Shown here: in pieces, positions 50,594-59,433 of the stretch
How positions within the stretch are numbered: position 1 is the stretch's first letter
How the letters are laid out: the number at the start of each line of letters is the position of its first letter
Source: JACVRX01 sp035697245
GTDB lineage: Bacteria; Actinomycetota; Actinomycetes; Jiangellales; Jiangellaceae
Length of the DNA stretch: 62,975 nt
Assembly: GCA_035697245.1 (NCBI GenBank)
Contig: DASSDH010000214.1
Coordinates: 1-62,975, forward strand
Reading direction: 5' to 3'
Notes under the pieces: generated by a model
Seen by the model: the letters and a program-made list of their open reading frames with translations, nothing else
Database searches by the model: none
Told to the model about the DNA's origin: nothing
Translations under genes and position numbers: made by a program

Positions 50594-51111
50594 TCCCCCG
50601 GGTCGGCGTCGGTACCGACGTCCACGCGCTGCAGAGCGGTCAGCCGTGCTGGGTGGCGGGCCTGTATTGGCCGGACGAGCCGGCCGGCTGTGTCGGCCAC
50701 TCCGACGGAGACGTGGCCGCGCATGCCGCATGTGACGCCCTGCTCTCGGCGGCCGGCCTGGGCGACCTGGGTGTGATCTTCGGCACCGATCGGCCGGAAT
50801 GGTCCGGAGCGTCGGGCACAGGAATGCTGGCCGAGGTGGCCAGACTCGTCATCGCTGCTTCGTTCCGGATCGGGAACGTGACGGTCCAGGTGATCGGGAA
50901 CCGGCCGCGGATCGGCGCTCGCCGGGCCGAGGCGGAGGAGGCGCTGTCGGCAGCCGTCGGTGCACAGGTCGCAGTAAGTGGAACCACGACCGACGGGCTC
51001 GGCCTGCTCGGTTCCGGTTCCGGCCTGGCCGCGGTCGCCGTGGCGCTCGTGGTCCCGGTTGAGCAGCCGGATCAGCCGACCCGGCGGACACGCCCCTCGG
51101 CCAGCGCATAG
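50590..51111 (+). CDS. ispF: 2-C-methyl-D-erythritol 2,4-cyclodiphosphate synthase
   Basis: Fifth enzyme of the MEP pathway; forms the cyclodiphosphate. 173 residues. The zinc ligands are in GVGTDVHAL and HSDGDVAAHAACDALLSAAG. LGDLGVIFGTDRPEWSGASG and the C-terminal SGTTTDGLGLLGSGSGLAAV complete the site. Its 3' end (VPVEQPDQPTRRTRPSASA) extends ~40 bp into the convergent carbonic anhydrase gene. Confidence 0.93.
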   Translation: MIPRVGVGTDVHALQSGQPCWVAGLYWPDEPAGCVGHSDGDVAAHAACDALLSAAGLGDLGVIFGTDRPEWSGASGTGMLAEVARLVIAASFRIGNVTVQVIGNRPRIGARRAEAEEALSAAVGAQVAVSGTTTDGLGLLGSGSGLAAVAVALVVPVEQPDQPTRRTRPSASA

Positions 51112-51668
51112 GTGCAGCCGACGACCGCCGACCGACCGGCTTGGAGGGCGTCGGCCAGGCTGGCACATCGCTCCACCAGCAACCTGGCCGTCTGCCGGAC
51201 GTGCTCGGCTTCGACGCCGTCGACGTCGTCCGCGCCCAGCCGCCGTGCGTTGAGGACTGACGGTGTGACCCGCTCGACGAGGTCCCGCAGGAAGCCCGTC
51301 GGCACCAGGCCGCTGTCCAGTGCATCGATCGTGGCGGAAACGGCGCCGCACGAGTCGTGCCCGATCACGACGACCAGCGGCACGTTGAGGACGCGCACGC
51401 CGTACTCCACCGAGGCCAGTACGCCGCTGTCGACCACATGGCCCGCCGTGCGGATGACGAACAGCTCGCCCAGGCCGCGGTCAAAAACCAGCTCCGCGGC
51501 AACTCGGCTGTCCGAACAGCCGAAGATGAGCGCGAACGGCGACTGACTGTCCGCCATGGCACGCCGCTGGCCGATGTCGACAGAGCTCGTCGGCTCGCCG
51601 GCGACGAAGCGTGCGTTGCCGCGTTCGAGCTCGGCCCATGCCTCGGCCGGACCCCGTCGAACGATCAC
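51072..51668 (-). CDS. Beta-class carbonic anhydrase
   Basis: A 198-residue CO2 hydratase. The zinc site is Cys and Asp in FGCSDSRVAAELVFDRGLGE, then His and Cys in VIGHDSCGAVSATID. VIRTAGHVVDSGVLASVEYG is typical of the plant-type beta class. It converges on ispF and overlaps its last ~40 bp. A beta carbonic anhydrase occurs in the same general area in mycobacteria. Confidence 0.92.
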   Translation of the reverse strand: MIVRRGPAEAWAELERGNARFVAGEPTSSVDIGQRRAMADSQSPFALIFGCSDSRVAAELVFDRGLGELFVIRTAGHVVDSGVLASVEYGVRVLNVPLVVVIGHDSCGAVSATIDALDSGLVPTGFLRDLVERVTPSVLNARRLGADDVDGVEAEHVRQTARLLVERCASLADALQAGRSAVVGCTYALAEGRVRRVG

Positions 51669-51737
51669 GGACCGAGCATCTCAGACCGTGCATGCTCCGC
51701 GGAGGATCCGCGAGTCGGTCGCCCGTGCGCTGCTGGC

Positions 51738-51743
51738 TAGGCT
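51738..51743 (+). promoter_or_regulatory. -10 element of cysS (leaderless)
   Basis: TAGGCT ends six bases before the cysS GTG at 51750, the same spacing as at several other starts in this window. No T-box leader is present. Confidence 0.5.
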
Positions 51744-51749
51744 TGTGCG

Positions 51750-53177
51750 GTGAGTCTTCGCCTGTACGACACGGCCACGCGGCAGATCCGCGAGTTCGTC
51801 CCGCTCCGGCCGGGGCACGTCGGGATCTACCACTGTGGCCTGACCGTGCAAGGGCCGCCGCACATCGGCCACATCCGCAAGGAAGTCGTTTTCGACGTCC
51901 TACGTCGCTGGCTCGAGTACACCGGCCACGAAGTCACCGTGGTTGCCAACGTCACCGACATCGACGACAAGATTCTGGCCAAGTCTGACGAGGCAGGGCG
52001 GCCGTGGTGGGCGGTGGCTTTCGCCAACGAGCGGGCGCTCGACGACGCCTACGAGATCCTCGGCTGCCGCCTGCCGGCCTACCAGCCGCGCGCGACCGGG
52101 CACGTCCCGGAAATGGTCGAGCTGATGTCCGAGCTGGTCGAACGAGGACATGCCTACCCCGCTCCCGATGGGGCGGGGGATGTGTACTTCGACGTGCGGT
52201 CCTGGCCGTCCTACGGCGAGCTGTCGCGGCAACGGATCGAAGACATGGAGCCCGCGGCCGACGCGGACCCACGCGGCAAGCGAGACCCGCGCGACTTCGC
52301 GCTCTGGAAGGCCCACAAGCCGGACGAGCCTGCGACGGCCTCCTGGCCTACGCCGTACGGGCGCGGCCGCCCGGGCTGGCACCTGGAGTGCTCGGCAATG
52401 GCGGCGAAGTATCTCGGCGACGAGTTCGACATCCACGGCGGCGGCCTGGACCTGCGCTTCCCGCACCACGAGAACGAGCTTGCGCAGTCGAAGGCGGCCG
52501 GCCAGCGCTTCGCCCGGCTGTGGATGCACAACGCCATGGTCAACCTGAGCGGCGCGAAGATGAGCAAGTCGGTCGGCAACACCCTGCTCGTCTCCGAGGT
52601 GGTCAAGCGGGTGCGGCCGGTCGAGCTCCGTTATTACCTGCTCGCGGCGCATTACCGCAGCGTGATCGAGTTCTCCGAGGAGTCACTGGCCTCTGACGCC
52701 GCGGCATATCGGCGGCTGGAGGGATACGTCCTGCGTGCCGACGAGGTTGCGCCGGGGGTGGAGCCGTCGTCCGTGCCGGCGGCGTTCGCGGAGGCCATGG
52801 ACGAGGACCTGGCGGTGCCGCAGGCGTTGGCGGTGCTGTTCGAAGCTGTACACGAGGGCAACGGGCTGCTGGCGGGCGGGGAATCGGCGGCGCTGCGGGA
52901 GAACCTGGGTGTGGTTCGCGCCATGCTCGGCGTCCTCGGTGTCGACCCGCTGGCCGAGCCGTGGTCTGCCGGGGGGCGTGAGAGTGGTACCGGTGAGCGA
53001 CTTCGCGACGTGGTCGGCTCCCTCGTCCAAGCCCTGATCGAGCAGCGTCAGGAGGCCCGGGCCAGGAAGGACTTCGCGACCGCTGACGCCATCCGCGACC
53101 GGCTCAAGGCTGCGGGGATCGCCGTGGAGGACACTCCGGCCGGTCCCCGCTGGGAGTTGGCCGACGATGGCCGGTAA
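51750..53177 (+). CDS. cysS: Cysteinyl-tRNA synthetase
   Basis: Charges tRNA-Cys. 475 residues, usual length for this class I enzyme. The first zinc Cys is in GHVGIYHCGLTVQG, the HIGH-type motif is PPHIGHIRKEVVF, further zinc residues lie in GWHLECSAMAAKYLG and DLRFPHHENELAQSKA, and the KMSKS motif is GAKMSKSVGNTLL. The C-terminal DALR/helical domain follows. It overlaps rlmB by 11 bp. Confidence 0.96.
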   Translation: MSLRLYDTATRQIREFVPLRPGHVGIYHCGLTVQGPPHIGHIRKEVVFDVLRRWLEYTGHEVTVVANVTDIDDKILAKSDEAGRPWWAVAFANERALDDAYEILGCRLPAYQPRATGHVPEMVELMSELVERGHAYPAPDGAGDVYFDVRSWPSYGELSRQRIEDMEPAADADPRGKRDPRDFALWKAHKPDEPATASWPTPYGRGRPGWHLECSAMAAKYLGDEFDIHGGGLDLRFPHHENELAQSKAAGQRFARLWMHNAMVNLSGAKMSKSVGNTLLVSEVVKRVRPVELRYYLLAAHYRSVIEFSEESLASDAAAYRRLEGYVLRADEVAPGVEPSSVPAAFAEAMDEDLAVPQALAVLFEAVHEGNGLLAGGESAALRENLGVVRAMLGVLGVDPLAEPWSAGGRESGTGERLRDVVGSLVQALIEQRQEARARKDFATADAIRDRLKAAGIAVEDTPAGPRWELADDGR

Positions 53178-54141
53178 CTCCGCTCGGCGTGGCGCTACCC
53201 GCAAGTCGGGCAGCAAGAAGGGCATGGTCGTCGGTTCCGGTGGCCAGCGGCGCAAAGGGCTCGAGGGCAAAGGTCCGACTCCGCGCGCCGAAGACCGCCC
53301 CAGTCATTCGAAGGCGCGGCGGACCAACAGCGCTGCGCGCCGGGGACAGCCGGCGGATCGAGGTGGCCGAGGCAGGCGGTCCGGCCGCGGTCGGCCGGAG
53401 GGGACGGAGACCGTGGCCGGGCGCAACGCGGTGGTGGAGGCGCTGCGGGCCGGCGTCCCCGTCAAGGCCCTCCATGTCGCGGAGCGGATCGACCTCGACG
53501 ACCGAGTTCGTGAGGTTCTGCGTATTGCCGCGGACCGACGCCTGCCGTTGTTGGAGGCGCCGCGATCGGAGCTTGACCGCATCACGATAGGGGCAGTTCA
53601 TCAGGGCGTTGCACTGACCATTCCGCCCTATCTGTACGCGCATCCGGATGACCTCATCGCGGTTGCGCGCCAGGCCGGCGAGGTGCCACTCGTCGTGGCA
53701 CTCGACGGAGTGACCGATCCGCGCAACCTCGGGGCGATCATCAGGTCGGCCGCGGCTTTCGGAGCGCACGGAGTCGTCGTTCCCGAGCGGCGCAGCGCCG
53801 GCCTGACGGCCGGAGCCTGGAAAGCCTCCGCCGGCGCGGCCGCCCGGGTTCCGGTGGCTCGGGCCACGAATCTGGCTCGGCAGCTGCGCACGTATCGTGA
53901 CGCCGGACTGTTCGTCGTGGGCTTAGCCGGCGACGGTGACGTCGAGATGAGTGATCTCGATACCGCCACGTCGCCATTGTGTGTCGTGGTCGGTGGCGAG
54001 GAAGCCGGGCTGGCTCGGGTTTCCAGGCAGGCGTGCGATCTGGTTGCGCGGATCCCGATTGCGCGCGAGGTTGAATCGCTCAATGCGGGAGTGGCGGCCG
54101 GTATCGCGCTCTATGAGATCGCGCGGGCCCGGCGCCCATGA
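53167..54141 (+). CDS. rlmB: 23S rRNA (guanosine-2'-O-)-methyltransferase RlmB (TrmH/SpoU family)
   Basis: A 324-residue SPOUT methyltransferase. A basic disordered N-terminus (~1-75) rich in Arg, Lys and Gly precedes the substrate-binding domain (VAGRNAVVEALRAGVPVKAL). The SPOUT motifs are LVVALDGVTDPRNLGAIIRS (motif 1), CVVVGGEEAGLARVSRQACD (motif 2) and RIPIAREVESLNAGVAAGIA (motif 3). Target G2251-type modification is inferred from the family. The long basic tail is common in actinobacteria. Confidence 0.92.
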   Translation: MAGNSARRGATRKSGSKKGMVVGSGGQRRKGLEGKGPTPRAEDRPSHSKARRTNSAARRGQPADRGGRGRRSGRGRPEGTETVAGRNAVVEALRAGVPVKALHVAERIDLDDRVREVLRIAADRRLPLLEAPRSELDRITIGAVHQGVALTIPPYLYAHPDDLIAVARQAGEVPLVVALDGVTDPRNLGAIIRSAAAFGAHGVVVPERRSAGLTAGAWKASAGAAARVPVARATNLARQLRTYRDAGLFVVGLAGDGDVEMSDLDTATSPLCVVVGGEEAGLARVSRQACDLVARIPIAREVESLNAGVAAGIALYEIARARRP

Positions 54142-54156
54142 GATTTCTTCGGCAGG

Positions 54157-55041
54157 ATGGTTGTGGTGAGCACGTCGCCCGACGAGCGTGACCTCGCCGA
54201 TATCGCCGTCGAGCTGTACGCCGTGAAGCCCGACGAGTTCATTGCAGCGCGGGACGAACACGTCCGACGGGCTCGGGAATCGGGCCGGGCGGCGCTGGCC
54301 AAGGCTGTGGCCGCGCTGCGCCGACCGAACCAGAGCGCGTGGCTGATCAACCAGCTGGCCCGCGACCAAGCCGAGGCGGTCGACGAGCTGTTCGACCTCG
54401 GCGACTCGCTGCGCGCCGCACACCAGCATGGCGACGGTGCCGAGCTCCAGAGGATCTCGGCTGAGCGCCGCAAGGCGGAGGCCGCGCTCATCCGCCGGGC
54501 CCGCGCGCTTGGCGCGCAAGCGGGCATCGACGTCACCGCCGATATGGCACGCGAGACCGAGGAGACCTTGGCTGCCGCTCTGGCCAGCCCCGAGGTCGCC
54601 GAGGAGGTACGGGCCGGCCGGCTGACCAAGCCGGTGGCCTACTCCGGCTTCGGGACGATGCTGACGAGCGTTCCGGGGCCGTCGGCGCCGAAGAAGAAGC
54701 GTCCCGCTGCCAAGCGCGACGCAGCCGCCGACACCGAGGCCCAGCGTCGGGCCAAGGCTGAGCAGGTCGTGAACGATGCGCGCGAGGAGCTGGAAGCAGC
54801 CGAGCTCGACCTCGCCGAACGGGAGAACGCCGCGGAGGAGGCGGCTCGGCGAGCGGAAGAGCTCGGCAGCCAGGTCGACCAGCTGCGTGAGCAACTGCGT
54901 GCAGTCGAGGGTGAGCTGGTCGCCACCGACCGGGGCGCCCGAATGGAGGAACGACGCCGCGACCGGGCTCGCAAGTCCCGCGACGAGGCTCGGCGGGCCC
55001 TGGACCAGGCCGAACGTACGTTGCGCAGTCTTCGATCATGA
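54157..55041 (+). CDS. Coiled-coil protein of unknown function
   Basis: A 294-residue, highly charged protein. The start (DERDLADIAVELYAVKPDEF, NQSAWLINQLARDQAEAVDE) is helical. A basic stretch around residue 180 (APKKKRPAAKRDAAADTE) separates it from a long heptad-type coiled coil (~195-290; QVDQLREQLRAVEGELVAT, RRALDQAERTLRSLRS). No catalytic motif is seen. It may be a transcription- or chromosome-associated scaffold, but that is speculative. GTG at 54166 is an alternative start with AGGA upstream. Confidence 0.7.
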   Translation: MVVVSTSPDERDLADIAVELYAVKPDEFIAARDEHVRRARESGRAALAKAVAALRRPNQSAWLINQLARDQAEAVDELFDLGDSLRAAHQHGDGAELQRISAERRKAEAALIRRARALGAQAGIDVTADMARETEETLAAALASPEVAEEVRAGRLTKPVAYSGFGTMLTSVPGPSAPKKKRPAAKRDAAADTEAQRRAKAEQVVNDAREELEAAELDLAERENAAEEAARRAEELGSQVDQLREQLRAVEGELVATDRGARMEERRRDRARKSRDEARRALDQAERTLRSLRS

Positions 55042-55106
55042 GACAGGTAGGGCGGTCCGACCGCCACTGGTGTCTCCAGATCGCCAACTGGTGAAGGGAC
55101 GACGCC

Positions 55107-56246
55107 GTGCCGGTGGACCGCCTGCTGCCATCGAGTGAGGCCCGTGAGCTGATCGCATTGGTGCGTGAGATCTCCGACGGCGAGCTCGCGCCGCGCGCCG
55201 ACACCGCCGAAGCCGTGGGCGAGTTCCCACGCGACCTGGTCCGGCTGCTGGGCCGGTCCGGCCTGCTCGGCCTGCCGTACGAGGAAGGTGGCGGCCAGCC
55301 GTATGAGGTTTACCTGCAGGTGATCGAAGAGGTCGCGACGCGGTGGCTCACGGTGGCGCTGTCGATGAGCGTGCACACGCTGTCCTGCTGGCCGCTCGCG
55401 GTCTTCGGCACTCCTGCGCAACGGGCGCGCTGGCTGCCGGAGATGATCGGCGGCGAGTTGCTGGGTGCCTATTGCTTGTCCGAGGCGCACGCGGGCTCCG
55501 ACGCCGCCGCGCTGTCGACGCGGGCGGCCCGCGACGGCGACGAGTACGTGCTGACGGGCGCCAAGGCGTGGATCACCCACGCCGGTGTCGCCGACTTCTA
55601 CACCGTCATGGCACGGACCTCGGACGATGGGCCGCGTGGCATTTCCTGCTTCCTGGTGCCGGCTGATGCCGACGGGCTGTCGTTCGGGGCGCCGGAACGG
55701 AAGATGGGACTGTGGGCGTCTCCCACCCGCGTGGTCAACCTCGACGGCGTGCGGGTAGCGGCAGATCGCCGCATCGGTGCCGAGGGTGAAGGTTTCACGA
55801 TCGCCCTGGCTGCGCTCGACTCCGGCCGGCTCGGCATCTCGGCCTGCGCGACCGGGTTGGCGCAGGCGGCACTGGACGTGGCGACGTCATATGCAAAGCA
55901 GCGTGAGCAGTTCGGAAAGCCGATCATCGACCACCAGGGCTTGGGCTTCCTGCTTGCCGACATGACCGCGGCCGTCGAAGCTGCGCGGGCGACCTATCTC
56001 ACGGCCGCCCGCCGCCGCGATGCGCGGCTGAACTACACCCAGGCGGCGAGCGTGGCCAAGCTCGTCGCCAGCGACAACGCGATGCGCGTCACGACCGACG
56101 CGATCCAAGTCCTCGGCGGCGCCGGCTACACCCGGGACTTCCCGGTCGAGCGGTACTTCCGCGAGGCCAAGGTGATGCAGATCTTCGAAGGCACCAACCA
56201 GATCCAGCGGCTCGTGATCGCCCGCCAGCTCGCTCGTTCCCGGTGA
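55107..56246 (+). CDS. Acyl-CoA dehydrogenase
   Basis: A 379-residue flavoenzyme. The FAD/substrate region is CLSEAHAGSDAAALSTRAAR, then LTGAKAWITHAGVADFYTVM. The C-terminal domain has RLGISACATGLAQAALDVAT, KQREQFGKPIIDHQGLGFLL and GGAGYTRDFPVERYFREAKV, followed by QIFEGTNQIQRLVIARQL, with the Glu that acts as catalytic base. Short-chain specificity is plausible but not proven. The GTG has GAAGGGA upstream. Its stop abuts the convergent DUF4032 gene. Confidence 0.93.
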   Translation: MPVDRLLPSSEARELIALVREISDGELAPRADTAEAVGEFPRDLVRLLGRSGLLGLPYEEGGGQPYEVYLQVIEEVATRWLTVALSMSVHTLSCWPLAVFGTPAQRARWLPEMIGGELLGAYCLSEAHAGSDAAALSTRAARDGDEYVLTGAKAWITHAGVADFYTVMARTSDDGPRGISCFLVPADADGLSFGAPERKMGLWASPTRVVNLDGVRVAADRRIGAEGEGFTIALAALDSGRLGISACATGLAQAALDVATSYAKQREQFGKPIIDHQGLGFLLADMTAAVEAARATYLTAARRRDARLNYTQAASVAKLVASDNAMRVTTDAIQVLGGAGYTRDFPVERYFREAKVMQIFEGTNQIQRLVIARQLARSR

Positions 56247-57512
56247 TCAGTCGGTGACCACCGGGATGGACCCGGTCGATGCGACTGTCGGCGGTTCTTC
56301 CAGGACAGCTTCCTCGTCGGGCTTGTGCCGGAGCACGTTCTCGACGTAGGACCGGGCGGCGTCCATGGTGCCGACCTCGACGCCGGACTGCTCGGACAGG
56401 TACCACCGGTGCTCCAGCACTTCGTGATAGATCTCCGGACCAGTCAGCTTGCCGCGCAGCTCTTTCGGGACGACCCGCAGCACAGGTTCGTAGGCGTCGG
56501 TCACCCAGTGGTAGGCGACGATTTCCTCGTCCTCGCCCTGCTGGTCGGTGGCCGCGGAATAAGCATCGAGGTCGTTGAGCATGCGGCGAGCCTGGTTCTC
56601 CTGTGCGTCGATGCCGGTCAGCCGTAGGAGTCGCCGGGAGTGGTGTCCGGGGTCGACGACCTTGGGCTGCAGACGCACGGTGCGGCCGCCGATGTCGGTG
56701 ACGATGTCCAGCTCCGCGACGTCGAAGCCGAGTTCGTTGAGGCGCTCGACGCGCCGGGCGATGCGCCAGCGGTCGTTGACGTCGAATGCCTCCCAGCCGG
56801 TCAGCTCCGTCCACAGACTGTCGTACCGTTCGACCACCTTCTCCGCGGTCGCGATGGCGTCGACGCTGTCGTCGAGCAGCCGGCCGGCTTGCAGGTCCAT
56901 CAGCTCGCCGGCGATGTTGATCTCGGCGTTGGCGAGGTCGTGGCTTCGTTGGCCGCTACTGAGCTTCGGTTGCAGTTCGCCGGTCTCGGCGTCGACGAGA
57001 TAGGCGGCGAACTCGCCCGCGTCGCGCCGGAACAACGTGTTGGACAGCGAGCAGTCTCCCCAGAAGAAGCCAGCCAGGTGCAGCCGCACCAGCAGGACAA
57101 CGAGGGCGTCGATCAGCCGGTCGACCGTGTCGCGTCGCATCATCCGGGCGAAGAGGGCCCGGTACGGCAACGAGTAATGCAGATGCCGAGTGATCAGTAT
57201 CGGGTCGAGCGGCTCACCGTCGGGCGCCTGCCGCCCTCTGACGATGCCGACCACGTCGACTGCGGGAACGTCGAGCCGCTCGAGGTCGCGTAGCAGTCGG
57301 TACTCACGTTCGGCGTACGACTCGACGACCTCCTTGAGCGCGTATACCCGCCCGTTCAGCCGGGTGAAGCGGACCACGTGCCGCGAGATGCCGCGCGGCA
57401 ACGAGATGAGGTACCACTCCGGCCACTCCTCGAGCGGCATGTCCCACGGCAGGTCGAGCATGGCCTGCTGCTCGGCGGGCGCAGCGAGTATGCGCAACTC
57501 CACGTGCGCCAT
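56247..57512 (-). CDS. DUF4032 protein with a kinase-like fold
   Basis: A 421-residue protein. The N-terminal ~250 residues resemble a lipopolysaccharide-kinase/phosphotransferase fold: RLNGRVYALKEVVESYAERE with a candidate Lys, and LHLAGFFWGDCSLSNTLFRR, which has the HxDxxxxN-like GDCSLSN loop, then YLVDAETGELQPKLSSGQRS. The C-terminal ~130 residues form the DUF4032 part. The substrate is unknown. A GTG at 57503, with GGGAGG nine bases upstream, is an alternative start. Repeat E lies 15 bp upstream. Confidence 0.82.
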   Translation of the reverse strand: MAHVELRILAAPAEQQAMLDLPWDMPLEEWPEWYLISLPRGISRHVVRFTRLNGRVYALKEVVESYAEREYRLLRDLERLDVPAVDVVGIVRGRQAPDGEPLDPILITRHLHYSLPYRALFARMMRRDTVDRLIDALVVLLVRLHLAGFFWGDCSLSNTLFRRDAGEFAAYLVDAETGELQPKLSSGQRSHDLANAEINIAGELMDLQAGRLLDDSVDAIATAEKVVERYDSLWTELTGWEAFDVNDRWRIARRVERLNELGFDVAELDIVTDIGGRTVRLQPKVVDPGHHSRRLLRLTGIDAQENQARRMLNDLDAYSAATDQQGEDEEIVAYHWVTDAYEPVLRVVPKELRGKLTGPEIYHEVLEHRWYLSEQSGVEVGTMDAARSYVENVLRHKPDEEAVLEEPPTVASTGSIPVVTD

Positions 57513-57526
57513 CCTCCCATCGGCCC

Positions 57527-57607
57527 CGGAATGACCACGTTCACCACCCGTGCCTATACATCGCCAGGCATGCAGGCCTGGTGATGTACGGATTCGCCTG
57601 GTGATGG
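57527..57607 (+). repeat. Dispersed palindromic repeat, copy E
   Basis: Same unit and orientation as copy C: GGAATGACCACGTTCACCAC, the core ACATCGCCAGGC-ATGCAG-GCCTGGTGATGTAC, and the tail TTCGCCTGGTGATGG. It lies between the MsiK-type ATPase gene and DUF4032, just beyond the ATPase 3' end. Confidence 0.9.
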
Positions 57608-57624
57608 ACGCCGGACGACACGAC

Positions 57625-57656
57625 GCCCGCCTCCCCGAGATACGCGGAAGGCGGGC
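57625..57656 (-). terminator. Hairpin after the sugar-ABC ATPase gene
   Basis: GCCCGCCT (57625-57632) pairs with AGGCGGGC (57649-57656) around a 16-nt loop, 12 bp beyond the ATPase stop. No T-tract follows. A plausible high-GC terminator. Confidence 0.5.
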
Positions 57657-57667
57657 GCCAGACCTGC

Positions 57668-58792
57668 TCAGGTGCTGCCCAGGCGCTCTCCGGTCTTTGA
57701 TGAGAAGACGTGCTCCCCGCCGGGCCTGATTCGCAGGTGGACGACGTCGCCCTTCTGAGGGGCGCCCCGTGGCTCGACCCGCGCGATGATCTCGGTGTCA
57801 CTCATCTCGACGGTCGGGTCGTCCACCACCGGACCGACCAGTTCGCCGTAGAGGAACGCGTCCGAGCCGAGCTCCTCCACGACGTCGGCAACCACGTCGA
57901 ACGCGTTCTCGGTGCCCTCCGGGACGACCTCGAGGGACTCTGGGCGGAACCCGAGGACGACGCTGTCAGAGCCCTCGGCGGCCACCGCGTCGACGATGGA
58001 CCGAGGTAGCTCGATGTCGTCGCCGCCGAGCGTCGCGTGGCCATTCTTGAGCTGGAACGTGCCGATGTTCATCGCGGGGGAACCGATGAACCCCGCGACG
58101 AAGACATTCTTCGGGTTGTCGTAGAGCCCCAGGGGAGTGTCCACCTGCTGCAGAACGCCGTCCTTGAGCACGCATACCCGGTCCCCCATCGTCATGGCCT
58201 CGACCTGGTCGTGCGTGACGTAGACGGTGGTGATACCGAGCCGGCGCTGGAGCGAGGCAATCTGGGTGCGGGTCGACACCCGCAGCTTGGCGTCGAGGTT
58301 GGACAGCGGCTCGTCCATCAGGAACACCTGTGGCTCGCGCACGATCGCGCGGCCCATGGCCACGCGCTGGCGCTGGCCACCGGACAGGGCCTTTGGCTTG
58401 CGCTCCAAGAACTGCTCGAGGTCGAGCAGTTTCGCCGCCTCCTGAACCCGGGTGGCGATCTGGTCCTTCTTGACCCCGGCGATCTTGAGAGCGAACCCCA
58501 TGTTGTCGGCGACGGTCATGTGTGGGTACAGCGCGTAGTTCTGGAACACCATTGCGATGTCCCGGTCCTTCGGCGGCACGTGCGTGACGTCTCGGTCGCT
58601 GATGCGGATGGTCCCGGAGGTGACCTCTTCGAGGCCGGCGAGCATGCGGAGCGCGGTCGACTTGCCACATCCGGAGGGGCCGACCAAGACGAGGAACTCA
58701 CCGTCGGGGATGTGGAGCTCGAGCTCGTTGACGGCAGGCCTTTCGCTTCCCGGATAGAGCCGTGACGCCTTGTCGTAGGTGACTGTGGCCAT
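57668..58792 (-). CDS. ugpC: Sugar ABC importer ATP-binding protein (MsiK/UgpC type)
   Basis: A 374-residue ATPase of the MalK/UgpC class. Walker A is GPSGCGKSTALRMLAG, the Q loop VFQNYALYPHMTV, the signature LSGGQRQRVAMGRAIV, Walker B VFLMDEPLSNLDAKLR, and the switch His VYVTHDQVEAMTMGDR. A TOBE/MalK regulatory domain (~240-374) ends the protein. No permease or binding-protein gene adjoins it, as expected for MsiK-like ATPases that serve several sugar importers. The ATG at 58792 begins the family-like sequence. Confidence 0.93.
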   Translation of the reverse strand: MATVTYDKASRLYPGSERPAVNELELHIPDGEFLVLVGPSGCGKSTALRMLAGLEEVTSGTIRISDRDVTHVPPKDRDIAMVFQNYALYPHMTVADNMGFALKIAGVKKDQIATRVQEAAKLLDLEQFLERKPKALSGGQRQRVAMGRAIVREPQVFLMDEPLSNLDAKLRVSTRTQIASLQRRLGITTVYVTHDQVEAMTMGDRVCVLKDGVLQQVDTPLGLYDNPKNVFVAGFIGSPAMNIGTFQLKNGHATLGGDDIELPRSIVDAVAAEGSDSVVLGFRPESLEVVPEGTENAFDVVADVVEELGSDAFLYGELVGPVVDDPTVEMSDTEIIARVEPRGAPQKGDVVHLRIRPGGEHVFSSKTGERLGST

Positions 58793-58991
58793 GACGATCC
58801 CGTTCCTTCCACCGGCAGGTACGTGCCGGACGATCCGAGTGGAGGTTTCGTGATTGTGTCGTAGTGTGGCCCGCGCTGTCACTAGCTGGGCCACTATCTG
58901 ATCTTCGAATCGGAACTATGGCTTCCGTGCCGGGCCCTATTGACCGTATTTTTGAGCAAGCGATGATTCCTGTTGACTCGGGAGGGGCCCC

Positions 58992-59429
58992 ATGCGTATC
59001 TCCGACGTGATCCGAGCCAAGGGGAACGCCGTTGTGACGGTGAAACCCGACATCGACGTCCGTACCCTCCTCGGAGTGCTCGCCGAGTACGGCATCGGCG
59101 CCGTCGTCGTATCGACCGACGGAACGTCGGTAAGCGGCATCGTCTCCGAGCGCGACATCGTGCGCGCCTTGGCCGACCGCGGTGCCACCGTAATCTCGGA
59201 GCCGGTCTCCGAAATCATGACGAGCGAAGTGCAGACCTGCACGCCGGATACCCCGGTGGTCGAGCTGATGAGCGTCATGACCCACGGCCGGTTCCGCCAC
59301 GTTCCCGTGGTGATTCAAGATCGGCTCATCGGCATCGTGAGCATTGGTGACATCGTGAAGAACCGCGTCGGCGAGCTGGAGATCGAACGCGACTCGCTGA
59401 CGAGCTACATCACCACCGCCACGACCTGA
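58992..59429 (+). CDS. Two-CBS-domain protein
   Basis: A 145-residue protein of two CBS domains (about 10-65 and 75-135): VTVKPDIDVRTLLGVLAEYG, GIVSERDIVRALADRGATVI, VQTCTPDTPVVELMSVMTHG and GIVSIGDIVKNRVGELEIER. Such stand-alone pairs bind adenine nucleotides and regulate other proteins. The ATG has GGGAGGGG upstream. It is divergent from the sugar ATPase gene with 199 bp between the starts. Confidence 0.9.
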   Translation: MRISDVIRAKGNAVVTVKPDIDVRTLLGVLAEYGIGAVVVSTDGTSVSGIVSERDIVRALADRGATVISEPVSEIMTSEVQTCTPDTPVVELMSVMTHGRFRHVPVVIQDRLIGIVSIGDIVKNRVGELEIERDSLTSYITTATT

Positions 59430-59433
59430 GGTT

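Noticed and set aside
51669..51749. T-box or other riboswitch before cysS
   Set aside because: Only 81 bp separate the divergent starts and the -10 is six bases from the start codon, leaving no room for a leader.
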